Source of the DNA: Mesorhizobium sp. 131-2-1
GTDB taxonomy: Bacteria > Pseudomonadota > Alphaproteobacteria > Rhizobiales > Rhizobiaceae
Length of the DNA stretch: 64,000 bases
NCBI RefSeq assembly: GCF_016756535.1
Contig: NZ_AP023247.1
Coordinates: 3,410,501 to 3,474,500 of the forward strand
Direction: 5' to 3'
The notes under the pieces: generated by a model
Database searches by the model: none
What the model was told of the DNA's origin: nothing
The model's input: only the letters and a program-made list of their open reading frames with translations
Translations under genes and position numbers: made by a program
Shown: piece by piece, positions 10,462 to 20,646 of the stretch
Layout of the letters: the number at the start of each line of letters is the position of its first letter
How positions within the stretch are numbered: position 1 is the first letter of the stretch

Positions 10462-10535
10462 ACAGGCGGCGGTGCCGTGCCTATGTATCGCGCCTATCCC
10501 GGACAGAACCAGACAACAGGACAGAACTGGCAGCC

Positions 10536-11667
10536 ATGCGCGCGGAAACGCAGAACATCGTCGACGAGATCAGGCAGGCGATAACCCTGCTGAGGAGGCA
10601 TCTTTGACTGGGACCAGGCCATCAAGCGGCTTGAGTACCTGAACGTCCGCGCCGAGGATTCCAGCCTCTGGAACGAGCCGCTGGAAGCGCAGAAGCTGAT
10701 GCGCGAGCGTCAGGGTCTCGAGGAAGGCATCGCGGCGGTCAAGGGCATCACACAGGCGCTGGAAGACAATATCGGCCTGATCGAGCTTGGCGAGGAAGAG
10801 GGCGACGAAGGCGTCGTCGCCGAGGCCGAAGCGGCACTGCGCTCGATGCAGGGCGAAGCGAAGGCCCGCCAGGTGGAGACGCTGCTGTCGGGCGAGGCCG
10901 ACGCCAACGACACCTATCTCGAAATCCATGCCGGCGCCGGCGGCACCGAGAGCCAGGACTGGGCCTCGATGCTTTTGCGCATGTACACGCGCTGGGCGGA
11001 GCGGCGGCGCTTCAAGGTCGAAGTGCTGGAAGTGCATGACGGCGAAGAGGCGGGCATCAAGTCGGCCACGGTGCTGATCAAGGGCCATAATGCCTATGGC
11101 TGGCTGAAGACCGAATCGGGCGTCCACCGGCTGGTGCGTATCTCGCCCTACGACAGCAACGCGCGGCGCCACACTTCCTTCGCCAGCGTCTGGGTCTATC
11201 CGGTCATCGACGACACGATCGAGATCGCCGTTTCCGAATCGGATGTCCGCATCGACACCTACCGATCGTCGGGATCGGGCGGCCAGCACGTCAACACCAC
11301 CGATTCTGCGGTCCGCATCACCCATCTTGCGACCGGCATAGCGGTCGCCTGCCAGGCAGAGCGCTCGCAGCACAAGAACCGGGCCAAGGCCTGGGAGATG
11401 CTGCGCTCGCGCCTCTACGAGGAAGAGCTGAAGAAGCGCGAGGCGGTGGCCAACGCCACCGAGGCGTCGAAAAGCGAAATCGGCTGGGGCCACCAGATCC
11501 GTTCCTACGTGCTGCAGCCCTACCAGCTGGTGAAGGACCTGCGCACCGGCGTCGAAAGCACCAGCCCGTCGAGCGTGCTCGATGGCGACCTCGACGATTT
11601 CATGGAAGCCTCGCTGTCGCAGCGCATCGAAGGCGGGGCGGGCGAGGCGGTGGCGGACCTCGACTAG
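10536..11667 (+). CDS. prfB: Peptide chain release factor 2 (needs +1 frameshift)
   Basis: Recognises UGA and UAA stop codons and releases the finished peptide. The gene is read as 23 codons from the ATG at 10536, then an in-frame TGA at 10605-10607, then 353 codons in the +1 frame beginning with GAC at 10606. That gives 376 residues, close to the usual RF2 size. The catalytic GGQ lies in [13 protein letters not shown]. The region corresponding to the SPF stop-codon reader reads [14 protein letters not shown], so Tyr replaces the Phe of E. coli. The reading-frame switch is the well-known autoregulatory device for this gene. Confidence 0.95.
10593..10608 (+). promoter_or_regulatory. prfB programmed +1 frameshift site
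   Basis: AGGAGG CAT CTT TGA C: an internal Shine-Dalgarno-like AGGAGG three bases before the slippery CTT, followed by UGA and C. This matches the E. coli prfB site in layout. Low RF2 lets the ribosome slip +1 and make more RF2. Confidence 0.93.
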
Positions 11668-12117
11668 GATATGTTGGTGATGCCGGTCTGCGAATGACGG
11701 TCCCTTGCGCTTCCAGTGCGCGCATATCTTTAGTACCGCCCACATCTTCGTCGGTTCCAAGGCGAAATGGTTCACAGTTACCGACGACCGGCCGCAGTAT
11801 GATGAGCATGTTCCCGGTTGAACGGCTGAAACCAGCTTCTTCCGAATCCCGTTGTCCGGCACCAGATCCGCTTCGCTAACGGCTCGTTAACCAAGCCGGC
11901 GCACGATTCTGGCTGCAGAGGGTGGCGTGGGGCGCGGCATTGCCGATGCAGCCGCTTCTTGCGCCGACCAAGGAATCAGCCCAGCATTCGGGCTGAGGGA
12001 TAGAAGCATTTATGGCCGGACGCGGCGTATCTGCGACCTGACGATCCGGCCAGTGGGAAGACACGTTCCGGGAACGGGCAAGCAAAACGCTTGAAGCTCG
12101 TTTGAAAGGAACGTTCC
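11668..12117. other. 450-base gap with no convincing gene
   Basis: Short open frames occur on both strands here, but none has a ribosome site plus a protein-like composition. It contains TTAACC (about 11885) and a long upstream leader for the secreted protein that follows. Confidence 0.5.
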
Positions 12118-12495
12118 ATGTTTGCTGCCACAATTCGACTGGCCAGAGCCGTTGAACCGGTTGGCCGCTCCCTGTTTTTCCTGGCCGCGGCCGCGGTGGC
12201 CGCGATGCTGACGGCGCCTGCGTTCGCGCATGATGCCACGCCTACAGCGGCAATGCCGCAAGGCTGGAGCTATCCCTTCTCATGCTGCGCCAACTACGAT
12301 TGCCGCACGACGCATACCGGCGAGGTCCTGGAGAAACCCGAAGGGTATGTGATCGCCGGCACTGGCGAGGTGGTTCCCATGACCGACAAGCGCATAAAGG
12401 ACAGCCCGGACGGCGAATTCCACTGGTGCGCGCATCAGGCGGGACTCGATGCCGGCAAGACCATCTGCCTGTTCGTGCCGCCGCGCTCCTATTGA
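12118..12495 (+). CDS. Small secreted protein, unknown function
   Basis: A 125-residue protein I do not recognise. Residues 1-40 look like a signal peptide (LFFLAAAAVAAMLTAPAFA, cut before HDATP). The mature part is short and has four cysteines (SCCANYDC, WCAHQAG) plus TICLFVPP near the end, which could form disulphides in the periplasm. GAAAGGAACG precedes the ATG. Proteins of this type are common and uncharacterised in rhizobia. Confidence 0.7.
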   Translation: MFAATIRLARAVEPVGRSLFFLAAAAVAAMLTAPAFAHDATPTAAMPQGWSYPFSCCANYDCRTTHTGEVLEKPEGYVIAGTGEVVPMTDKRIKDSPDGEFHWCAHQAGLDAGKTICLFVPPRSY

Positions 12496-12645
12496 GGCGA
12501 CGGGCATCCGACCTGCGGGTCAAGGGGCATCGGGCTTTCCAGTTTTGAGAGCGGCAGGCAAGCCTGCCGACAGGCAGTTGTCAGGAGCGCTTCTTTATGT
12601 TGCCTTGCCGCGGTGGGCCGGCGGGCAACGGAGAGGAATTCGTTC

Positions 12646-13014
12646 ATGACCATCAAGGGAAGCTGCCACTGCAAGGCGACGACATTCGAGGTTTCAGAAG
12701 CGCCGCAAACAGTGACGCATTGCACATGCTCCTTCTGTTCGAAGCGCGGCTCGCTCTGGGCCTATTATGTGCCCGAGCAATTCAAGCTCACCAGCCCGCC
12801 CGAAAACGTCTCGTTCTACCGCTGGGGCTCAAAGACCGTAAAGCACGGCTTTTGCGCCACCTGCGGCTGCGGCACCTTCACCGAAACGCCCGATTGGTCG
12901 AGCGGTGAGCCGGACTTCGACCACCCGAAGGTCAGCGTGAATTCGCGCCTGTTCGACGATTTCGATCTCGACAAGGTCGAGGTCGTCGTCATCGACGGCA
13001 AGAATCTCTGGTAG
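12646..13014 (+). CDS. GFA-family (glutathione-dependent formaldehyde-activating-like) zinc protein
   Basis: A 122-residue member of the GFA / CENP-V fold. The zinc ligands are visible: GSCHCKA at the N-terminus, HCTCSFCSKRG, and GFCATCGCGTF. Founding members help formaldehyde react with glutathione, but most family members have unknown substrates, so only the fold is certain. The ATG at 12646 is preceded by GAGAGGAATTCGTTC, a better start than one 33 bases upstream. Confidence 0.85.
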   Translation: MTIKGSCHCKATTFEVSEAPQTVTHCTCSFCSKRGSLWAYYVPEQFKLTSPPENVSFYRWGSKTVKHGFCATCGCGTFTETPDWSSGEPDFDHPKVSVNSRLFDDFDLDKVEVVVIDGKNLW

Positions 13015-13168
13015 GGGCACTGGCCGGAACAGCCGCGCGTGGCGACGATGGAAAAGCTTTGATTGGCATTTTGCCGTTCCGCTTTTCGCCGTATTTCATG
13101 CTACAAGACCGCCGGAAGGGCTGATATGGCGCGGCCGCAACGGCCGCGGTTTGGAGAGGGACTTTCTC

Positions 13169-13819
13169 ATGAAAAAGACTGTGCTCGTCGCCGTGGCGAC
13201 GGCTGTATTGGTGAGCGCTTGCACCACTACCGATCCGTACACCGGTGAGCAGAAGGTTTCCAATACGGCGGCCGGCGCGGGGCTCGGCGCGATCGCCGGT
13301 GCCGGGCTCGGGCTTTTGGCCGGCGGCAACGATCGCCGCAACGCGCTGATCGGTGCCGGTATCGGCGCGCTCGCCGGCGGTGCCATCGGCGCCACCATGG
13401 ACCAGAACGAGGCTGAGCTGCGCCGCCAGCTCCAGGGCACTGGCGTCAGCGTCACGCGCACCGGCGACCAGATCATCCTCAACATGCCATCCGACATCAC
13501 CTTCAACGTCGACCAGGACGCGGTGAAGCCCGGCTTCTATCCGGTGCTGAATTCGGTGGCGCTGGTACTGAACAAGTTCCGCCAGACCACGGTCGACGTT
13601 TTTGGCCACACCGATTCGACAGGCGGCGACGAACACAATTTCGACCTGTCGCAGCGCCGCGCGCTGGCGGTTGCCAATTATCTGTCGGGGCAAGGCGTCG
13701 ATTCACGCCGCTTCGCCGTCACCGGCTTCGGCAAGACCCGTCCGGTCGCGTCCAATGCGACAACCCAGGGCCGCGCCCAGAACCGCCGGGTCGAGATCCA
13801 GCTTTCGCCGCTCACCTGA
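13169..13819 (+). CDS. OmpA-family outer-membrane lipoprotein
   Basis: 216 residues, with a lipoprotein signal (LVSAC at the cleavage site) and then a Gly/Ala-rich stretch (about residues 30-80) of the glycine-zipper type. The OmpA-like peptidoglycan-binding domain lies at about 105-215, with its hallmark VFGHTDSTGG, LSQRRALAVANYL and GFGKTRPVASN and the terminal RRVEI. It anchors the outer membrane to the wall. The ATG at 13169 follows GGAGAGGGACTTTCTC. A rho-independent terminator follows. Confidence 0.92.
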   Translation: MKKTVLVAVATAVLVSACTTTDPYTGEQKVSNTAAGAGLGAIAGAGLGLLAGGNDRRNALIGAGIGALAGGAIGATMDQNEAELRRQLQGTGVSVTRTGDQIILNMPSDITFNVDQDAVKPGFYPVLNSVALVLNKFRQTTVDVFGHTDSTGGDEHNFDLSQRRALAVANYLSGQGVDSRRFAVTGFGKTRPVASNATTQGRAQNRRVEIQLSPLT

Positions 13820-13839
13820 GTCGCCTGGCACCGAACATG

Positions 13840-13868
13840 AAAAAGCGGCCCCGAATGGGGCCGTTTTG
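13840..13868 (+). terminator. Intrinsic terminator after the OmpA-like gene
   Basis: Stem CGGCCCC-GAAT-GGGGCCG (13846-13863) followed by TTTTG, with an A-run in front. Confidence 0.85.
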
Positions 13869-14072
13869 CTTTGCGGGGCGTCGGCTGACCGAGATCACGA
13901 CAAGTTGCTCTAAAATATTAGCTTTTTCTAATTAACACTTTCCCACAATCGTGGATAGGACTAGCATTGGCGCAGTTCCAGAGGGGACGGGGCGATATAG
14001 TTGGCCGCGCAGTCAGCATTTTCTTCCGCCTCGGTCTTGCACGGCCAGATCAGTAGGTTCTGGGAGGAATGC

Positions 14073-14669
14073 ATGACAAGAACAGCTCACCTCGGCGCCC
14101 TTGCTTTGACGGGTCTCATCGGCGCCTGGCTCGGCGTGGCCACGGCTCAGGCCGAAGATGCCAACAAGGCTGACATCGACGCCTTGAAAAAGTCGCTCGC
14201 CAAATATGAGGACTACACCGCCGCCGTCCGCGACCTCTATCTGTCGACTGTCGGGTGTGTCTACTTTACCGGCGAAAAGATACCCGGCACGATGGACTAT
14301 CCGAAAGGCGCCATGGGCATCCATTTCGTCAACGTTCCCAGCGTCGGCAAGAAACTCGATCCGATGCACCCCAATGTGCTGATCTACGAGCCGACCAAGA
14401 AAGGCCTGAAACTGGTCGGGGTGGAATGGCTGGTGCCGCTGACGCCGGACGTCAAGGAAGCACCTACGCTATTCGGCCAGAAATTCATGGGACCGATGGA
14501 GGGACACTATCCGCTCATTCCGAAGGAGTTCGTCCACTACGATCTTCACGCCTGGTTCAAGGACAACCCGAACGGCGTGTTCAGCCCGACCAACCCGACC
14601 GTGAAATGCAGCAAGGCCGAGTTCCCGATGCTGGAGAAACCGACCAAGATGATGCCGGGGCCGATGTAA
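14073..14669 (+). CDS. Secreted protein of unknown function
   Basis: 198 residues with a signal peptide (ALALTGLIGAWLGVATAQA, mature from about EDANK). The mature protein has single cysteines in STVGCVYF and VKCSKAEF, and a Pro-rich ending. I recognise no catalytic motif. The region YPLIPKEFVHYDLHAWFKDNP resembles proteins annotated only as hypothetical in rhizobia. The ATG is preceded by GGGAGGAATGC. The long upstream region (13870-14072) is A+T-rich around 13913-13940 and may hold its promoter. Confidence 0.75.
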   Translation: MTRTAHLGALALTGLIGAWLGVATAQAEDANKADIDALKKSLAKYEDYTAAVRDLYLSTVGCVYFTGEKIPGTMDYPKGAMGIHFVNVPSVGKKLDPMHPNVLIYEPTKKGLKLVGVEWLVPLTPDVKEAPTLFGQKFMGPMEGHYPLIPKEFVHYDLHAWFKDNPNGVFSPTNPTVKCSKAEFPMLEKPTKMMPGPM

Positions 14670-14686
14670 CAGGCCGCCGGCCATCA

Positions 14687-14720
14687 AACAAGGCAAGCCG
14701 GTGGGTCGGCTTGCCTTGTT
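14687..14720. terminator. Bidirectional hairpin between convergent genes
   Basis: A perfect 14-base-pair stem, AACAAGGCAAGCCG with CGGCTTGCCTTGTT, around a GTGGGT loop. It sits between the plus-strand secreted-protein gene and the minus-strand helicase gene. Confidence 0.75.
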
Positions 14721-14738
14721 AGAAACGGAAACCGAAAA

Positions 14739-16364
<1,626 letters not shown>

Positions 16365-16513
16365 CCGTCGCGGCAAGCGCCGCGCGCCTGCAAGATCGGC
16401 GTTGGAATTAGGCGCAAGCCCGCGATTTGTCAACAGAAACGGCCGGAAATGCTGCGATTGTGAAGACGTAAGCTTAATCGCGATGCTTAATCGGGCGTTG
16501 TCCCTGCGCCGGC

Positions 16514-17287
16514 TCAATAGCGGAACTGTTCGGCGAGGATACGCTCGTTCCACGAATGGTTGGGATCGAACAGCAGCGTGGCCGTTGCCGTCGGCGACTC
16601 CCGCACCGTCACCGAGGCCACCGCCTTCACTTCCGTATGGTCCGCGGCAGCGTTCACCGGCCGCTTTTCGGCCTCCAATATGTCGAAGCGCACGGTCGCC
16701 TTGTTGGAGAGCAGCGCGCCACGCCAGCGGCGCGGGCGGAACGGGCTGACCGGAGTCAGCGCAAGCAGAGGCGCGTCGAGCGGCAGGATCGGCCCATGCG
16801 CGGAGAGGTTATAGGCCGTCGAGCCGGCCGGCGTCGCGATCATCACGCCGTCGCAGTTCAGTTCCTCCAGCCGCACCTGCTCGTCCACCGTTATGCGGAT
16901 CTTGGCCGTCTGATAGGACTGGCGCCACAGCGCCACCTCGTTGATCGCGAGCGCCGAGACCGTTTCGCCCTCGTGCGTCACCGCAAGCATCTCCAGCGGA
17001 CGGATGGTTTCGGCGACGGCGGTGGCGATGCGTTCCTCGAGGCCGCCAGCGCGGTATTCGTTCATAAGGAAACCGATGGTGCCACGGTTCATGCCGTAGA
17101 CCTTCTTGCCCGTGCTCATCGTGTCGCGCAGCGTCTGCAGCAGGAACCCGTCGCCGCCGAGGGCCACGACGATCTCGGCCTCTTCGACAGATGCCTGGCC
17201 ATAATGCGATGACAGGCTTTCCAGCGCCGCCCTGGCGTCGGCGGTGTCGGACGAGACGAAGGCGAAACGGCTGGCGGCTTTGCTCAT
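16514..17287 (-). CDS. nadK: NAD kinase
   Basis: Phosphorylates NAD to NADP. 257 residues, short like other alphaproteobacterial forms. The catalytic GGDGF lies at residues 44-48 (Asp46), followed by GMNRGTIGFL, the NE motif INEVALWR, and the glycine-rich CDGVMIATPAGSTAY. The ATG at 17287 begins MSKAASRFAF, where family similarity starts. It is read in the same direction as the helicase gene, with about 150 bases between them. Confidence 0.95.
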   Translation of the reverse strand: MSKAASRFAFVSSDTADARAALESLSSHYGQASVEEAEIVVALGGDGFLLQTLRDTMSTGKKVYGMNRGTIGFLMNEYRAGGLEERIATAVAETIRPLEMLAVTHEGETVSALAINEVALWRQSYQTAKIRITVDEQVRLEELNCDGVMIATPAGSTAYNLSAHGPILPLDAPLLALTPVSPFRPRRWRGALLSNKATVRFDILEAEKRPVNAAADHTEVKAVASVTVRESPTATATLLFDPNHSWNERILAEQFRY

Positions 17288-17545
17288 GGCTTTCCGATGA
17301 CGACCGGCTGGCGGCGACCGGTTGCCGGGCCGCGCCAGCGCCGGGGTAGCATGGGCCGCCCGCATGTGCAAAGGGCGGTGGCGTTCGCCAATCGGCGCCA
17401 AAGGGGCCGCTCGCGCATTGTGTCGGCCGACGGGCGAACGTGATGGTTAAGACGAAGCTTAAGCTCTCGTAAAGCCGGATCGGTCATGTTAGCCGGCAGT
17501 GGATGGGTTGGTGGGGGCTAGCCAGTCGAGACCTGTCTATTGCCG

Positions 17546-17704
17546 GTGACACGCCTGATCATCGTCTTCCTGATGCTGGGAAGTTTTGCCCTCGTTTTCG
17601 CCGAGCTGGTGCGCCGCTCGGAGGATATGAGCTTCCGGCCAGCGCCGAGTGCCTCGCGCTGCGGCGACGCCGCGGGGACGCCCTGTCCGCAAAGGTCGCT
17701 GTAA
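17546..17704 (+). CDS. Small single-span membrane protein (52 aa)
   Basis: A short frame beginning with GTG (an in-frame TTG lies six bases upstream) and ending TAA at 17702-17704. The N-terminal TRLIIVFLMLGSFALVFAELV is a clear hydrophobic span, followed by a polar tail with two cysteines. The ribosome site is weak. It is divergent from nadK and faces the CHAT gene. Composition makes it plausible, but it could be chance. Confidence 0.4.
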   Translation: MTRLIIVFLMLGSFALVFAELVRRSEDMSFRPAPSASRCGDAAGTPCPQRSL

Positions 17705-17744
17705 CATTCCTTCGCCAGAACCAGTTTGAAGCCGAGCCAGGCCT

Positions 17745-20000
17745 CTACTGCGTCACCACCTGAAGATTGGCGTTGCCGTAGAAAGTGTAGGCCAGGTAGG
17801 TCGGATCGCCGGTCTCGTAGAAGCGCTTGCGCACTCCTTGCAGGATTTCAGCGAGATAGACCGGCCCATCCTTGAGCCGGGTGGCGATGCCGCCGTAGAA
17901 ATCGCTCGAGAAGGCGGCCGCGGCGCGATCGGTCAACGGCCACATGCCGCCGATGAAACCGGAAGCGCCGCCCGCCAGCACCGCGGGACCCCAGCCCTGC
18001 ACGAAGCCGCCGAGCATCTGCGAGCGCCCGCTGTCGCACGCATTGAAGAAGTAGAAGGGATTGCCCTTGCCGTGCGCGGCCGTGACCAGCGCGCGCCAGG
18101 TGTCGGGATCGAGCGATTGGTCGACGAGGTCGATGGCGAAGACCGGCCGGCCGCTGCTTGGCTGGTTGATCTCGCCATGGCCGGAAAAGTGGATGAAGCC
18201 AGTCGAGACCTCGCCGACGAGTTTTGTGAAAGAGACGAAATCGCCGTCAAAGCGACGATAGCCGGCAAGCTTGCTGAGCGCCTCGATCTCGACCTCCTGG
18301 AACGGCAGCGACTGCTTGTCGGCATAGGAAGGCGCCACCGCGGCGACGCCGGTGAAGGCCAAATGGTCGAGTGGATTGTCGATCTGCGAGGAGGTGCTGC
18401 GCGGCGCCCAGCGCGCCAGCCGGTAGCCCATGCCGAGGAAGCCGTCCTGCGTTGCGCCGTCCTTGCTGCGCGGGCGGATCAATTCCCAGGGCAGCGTCGG
18501 GCTGTTCGAGGTGATCTGGATCGAGCGCAGTTCGCCCTTGTCGCGCAACGACCAGAAGACATCCTTGAAGACGCCCGGCACATAGTCGCGGTAGAGCGCA
18601 TCGCCGAATCCCTCGGCGGCGAGCGTGACGAAGCGCTTTTGCGCTTCCGGGTCGGTGCTTGCGGCCGGCTGCTGCAGGGAGACAGCGCCGCGCAGGTTGA
18701 GGCCAAGCTGCAGCAAGCGGTGGTATTCGGACTCCAGCCAAGCCGCCATTTCGGGCGGCGTCGAGAAACTGTCGGTCACCGGGCCGGCCAGATGCGGCGA
18801 ATGGATGATGATGCGTCCCGGGCCGAGCCCGTTCGGATCGTCATAGAGGATGGTGACGTCGAGATCGGGCACGCTGGCGGCGCCACCGGGTTCGACATTG
18901 CCGGTCAATGTCTGCCTTGGCGCCGAGGCAAGCAGCATGGTTGGGGCAGCGGCTTCGGCGCCGGCAGCGGGTGTCCGCGTCCGCGCTATGGTGACCGGCC
19001 GCGACGCCGAGCCGAGGAAACGTCCGGCGCTGTAAATGCGGGCGATGAACTGGCCGGGCTTGCTGTCCTGGCCGATCGGGCGCGCCTTGAGCTCGAAGCG
19101 GACGAAATCGCTGTCGCCTTCGTGATAGAGCGTGGTCGCCCGGCTCCATTTGCCGCCATCGGCGAGATCGAAACCCGAGGCGAAGAGATCGATGTCGATC
19201 GGCCATTGCTCGGTGCCCGCTGGCATCACCATGTCGAGGGCGCCGTCCTCGGTCACGCTGGAACCGGGCGCCGGCTTCACCCTCACCTCGGGCGTCAATT
19301 GCTCCTCGGTCAGCGCGATCGATACCGTCACCGCTTCGCCGGCCACCACCTCGTCCGGCGCATCGATAGTCGGGTGCCGGACGACCTCCTCCGTCGCCGG
19401 TGCCGGGGCAGGGGGCAGGGGCGGAGCACCGTCACCGGGATCGATCTCCGTGTTGCCGGCGGGCGGCGCGCCAGCGCTGGTCGACGGCTGGTCCTGGGCC
19501 GAGGCCTTGGCAGCTTCCGCGGCGCGCTCCATTTCGGCCCTGAGCGCTTCCTGCTCAGCCCGCACTTGTTGCTCATAGGCTTCGCGCTGGGCCTGCTCGC
19601 GCTTGTATTCCTCGTAGGCGGCTGCCTCTTCGGCCCCGCTTTGGGGATGGCCGGTCTCCGGAGCTACGTCCAACGGATACGGCTCCTGACTGCCGCTGTC
19701 CCAACCACCGCCGCTGCTGGAACTGCCGCCGCCGGCAAAACCGGCGCCGCCGGAACCACCGCCGCCGGCGGAACCTGCGTCGCCACTGCCGCCGCTGCCC
19801 GAGCCGTCATTTCCGAAGCCGGCTGGGCCGTCGTAACCGCCGTCATTTGCCCCGCTCTCGGTCGGCGCCGCGGTTGCGGGCGCGCTGTCCATCCGTGCCA
19901 TTGCATAGCGCTGGTCGGCCAGCCAGATATTGGCGACCACCAGCGCGAGCACGCCGAACATGCTTGCGAGAACAATCAGGATGACAGTTTTGGCGCGCAT
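17745..20000 (-). CDS. Membrane-anchored CHAT-domain (caspase-like) protease
   Basis: 751 residues. Residues 5-28 form a transmembrane anchor, and a Gly/Ser-rich linker covers about 50-105. Then comes a Glu/Gln/Arg/Ala-rich coiled coil (about 120-170), a Pro-rich spacer and a middle region of beta character (about 210-400). The C-terminal CHAT domain has its catalytic histidine in FIHFSGHGEI (about His608) and cysteine in FFNACDSGRS (about Cys655), with the typical GFIGGMWPL and YTFYGNANL ends. CHAT proteases (separase/caspase clan CD) act in type III-E CRISPR, gasdermin systems and signalling; the substrate here is unknown. It overlaps the preceding gene by 25 bases and probably shares its message. 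Confidence 0.88.
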   Translation of the reverse strand: MRAKTVILIVLASMFGVLALVVANIWLADQRYAMARMDSAPATAAPTESGANDGGYDGPAGFGNDGSGSGGSGDAGSAGGGGSGGAGFAGGGSSSSGGGWDSGSQEPYPLDVAPETGHPQSGAEEAAAYEEYKREQAQREAYEQQVRAEQEALRAEMERAAEAAKASAQDQPSTSAGAPPAGNTEIDPGDGAPPLPPAPAPATEEVVRHPTIDAPDEVVAGEAVTVSIALTEEQLTPEVRVKPAPGSSVTEDGALDMVMPAGTEQWPIDIDLFASGFDLADGGKWSRATTLYHEGDSDFVRFELKARPIGQDSKPGQFIARIYSAGRFLGSASRPVTIARTRTPAAGAEAAAPTMLLASAPRQTLTGNVEPGGAASVPDLDVTILYDDPNGLGPGRIIIHSPHLAGPVTDSFSTPPEMAAWLESEYHRLLQLGLNLRGAVSLQQPAASTDPEAQKRFVTLAAEGFGDALYRDYVPGVFKDVFWSLRDKGELRSIQITSNSPTLPWELIRPRSKDGATQDGFLGMGYRLARWAPRSTSSQIDNPLDHLAFTGVAAVAPSYADKQSLPFQEVEIEALSKLAGYRRFDGDFVSFTKLVGEVSTGFIHFSGHGEINQPSSGRPVFAIDLVDQSLDPDTWRALVTAAHGKGNPFYFFNACDSGRSQMLGGFVQGWGPAVLAGGASGFIGGMWPLTDRAAAAFSSDFYGGIATRLKDGPVYLAEILQGVRKRFYETGDPTYLAYTFYGNANLQVVTQ

Positions 20001-20284
20001 ATACCCAAGCCCTGTCGTGCGGAATTCGTCCCCGTTGGCATCATCTCTTGAAGGCTGGGCGTGATGGACTGCATCCCGGTTCGGTACTCGCCATCACCCA
20101 GCAGCCGGACGGTAAAGCCTGTCTGCCGCAAGCCTATCCGCTCGGAGCTGCCATCGGCATTGGCGATGGCCGGTGCGCCGTCATAGACGGGACTGCTGAC
20201 AGCCAAGGCGAGGCGCTCCTCACCGCACGCGGCGGAGACGAGCGCCATGGTCGTCAGCAGCACGGTCGCCAGAAAAAGGCGCAT
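19976..20284 (-). CDS. Short exported protein with a possible caspase-like N-terminal fragment
   Basis: 102 residues, opening MRLFLATVLLTTMALVSAACGEE, a signal peptide with a weak lipobox. The mature start LALAVSSPVYDGAPAIANADGS, then GLRQTGFTVRLLGD, resembles the first strand and helix of peptidase C14 (caspase p20) domains, which read ALVIGNSxY..AP.L.N..D. The catalytic His and Cys parts are missing, so this may be a degenerate copy or a ligand-like partner. CAGGGGGTC precedes the ATG at 20284. Its end overlaps the CHAT gene start by 25 bases, suggesting translational coupling. Confidence 0.65.
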   Translation of the reverse strand: MRLFLATVLLTTMALVSAACGEERLALAVSSPVYDGAPAIANADGSSERIGLRQTGFTVRLLGDGEYRTGMQSITPSLQEMMPTGTNSARQGLGICAPKLSS

Positions 20285-20324
20285 GACCCCCTGATCCAAC
20301 CCTGCAAGCCGCGGTTGCTCTCGC

Positions 20325-20516
20325 CTAGGCTTGCCCCAATCCTTCAATGCCCTCGTCCTTGACGATACCATGACACGTTTGCCGGCGCATCGGTGGATTG
20401 GTCCCGCTCGCCGACGTCTGCACGACGTCGCTGGCGGGCACTTTGCCAATTGCGCTTTCAACCGTCGAACCATGGTCGGTGCCCGCTAGAAAGATGTTGA
20501 CTGTATATTTAGTCAT
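20325..20516 (-). CDS. Small protein (63 aa), first gene of the CHAT cluster
   Basis: A 63-residue frame starting ATG at 20516 with CAGGGATAACT in front, a good ribosome site. The product begins MTKYTVNIFLAGTDHGS and ends DEGIEGLGQA. I do not recognise it; there is no signal peptide or membrane span. It lies 40 bases upstream of the 102-residue gene and on the same strand, so the three genes look like one operon. The plus-strand binding-protein gene diverges from 20647. Confidence 0.5.
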   Translation of the reverse strand: MTKYTVNIFLAGTDHGSTVESAIGKVPASDVVQTSASGTNPPMRRQTCHGIVKDEGIEGLGQA

Positions 20517-20646
20517 AGTTATCCCTGACGATGACGATCGAGTTGGCCAGCAGGCTCCGCCGGTGAATGGCCACGCATGAGAGGGAACTATCTTCATCGG
20601 ACCTGAGGCTGCATTCGCGGCCGGTCCCAACAATGGGAGAAACAGC
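20517..20646. promoter_or_regulatory. Divergent promoter region between the CHAT cluster and the binding-protein gene
   Basis: About 130 bases with no gene separate the two divergent starts, so both promoters should be here. I cannot pick out convincing boxes. GGGAGAAACAGC is the ribosome site of the binding-protein gene. Confidence 0.4.

Noticed and set aside
10699..11667. prfB starting at the ATG at 10699
   Set aside because: RF2 homology begins upstream; the frameshift site and a good ATG at 10536 give the normal length.
11694..11879. Short frames on both strands after prfB
   Set aside because: No ribosome site and biased composition; probably non-coding.
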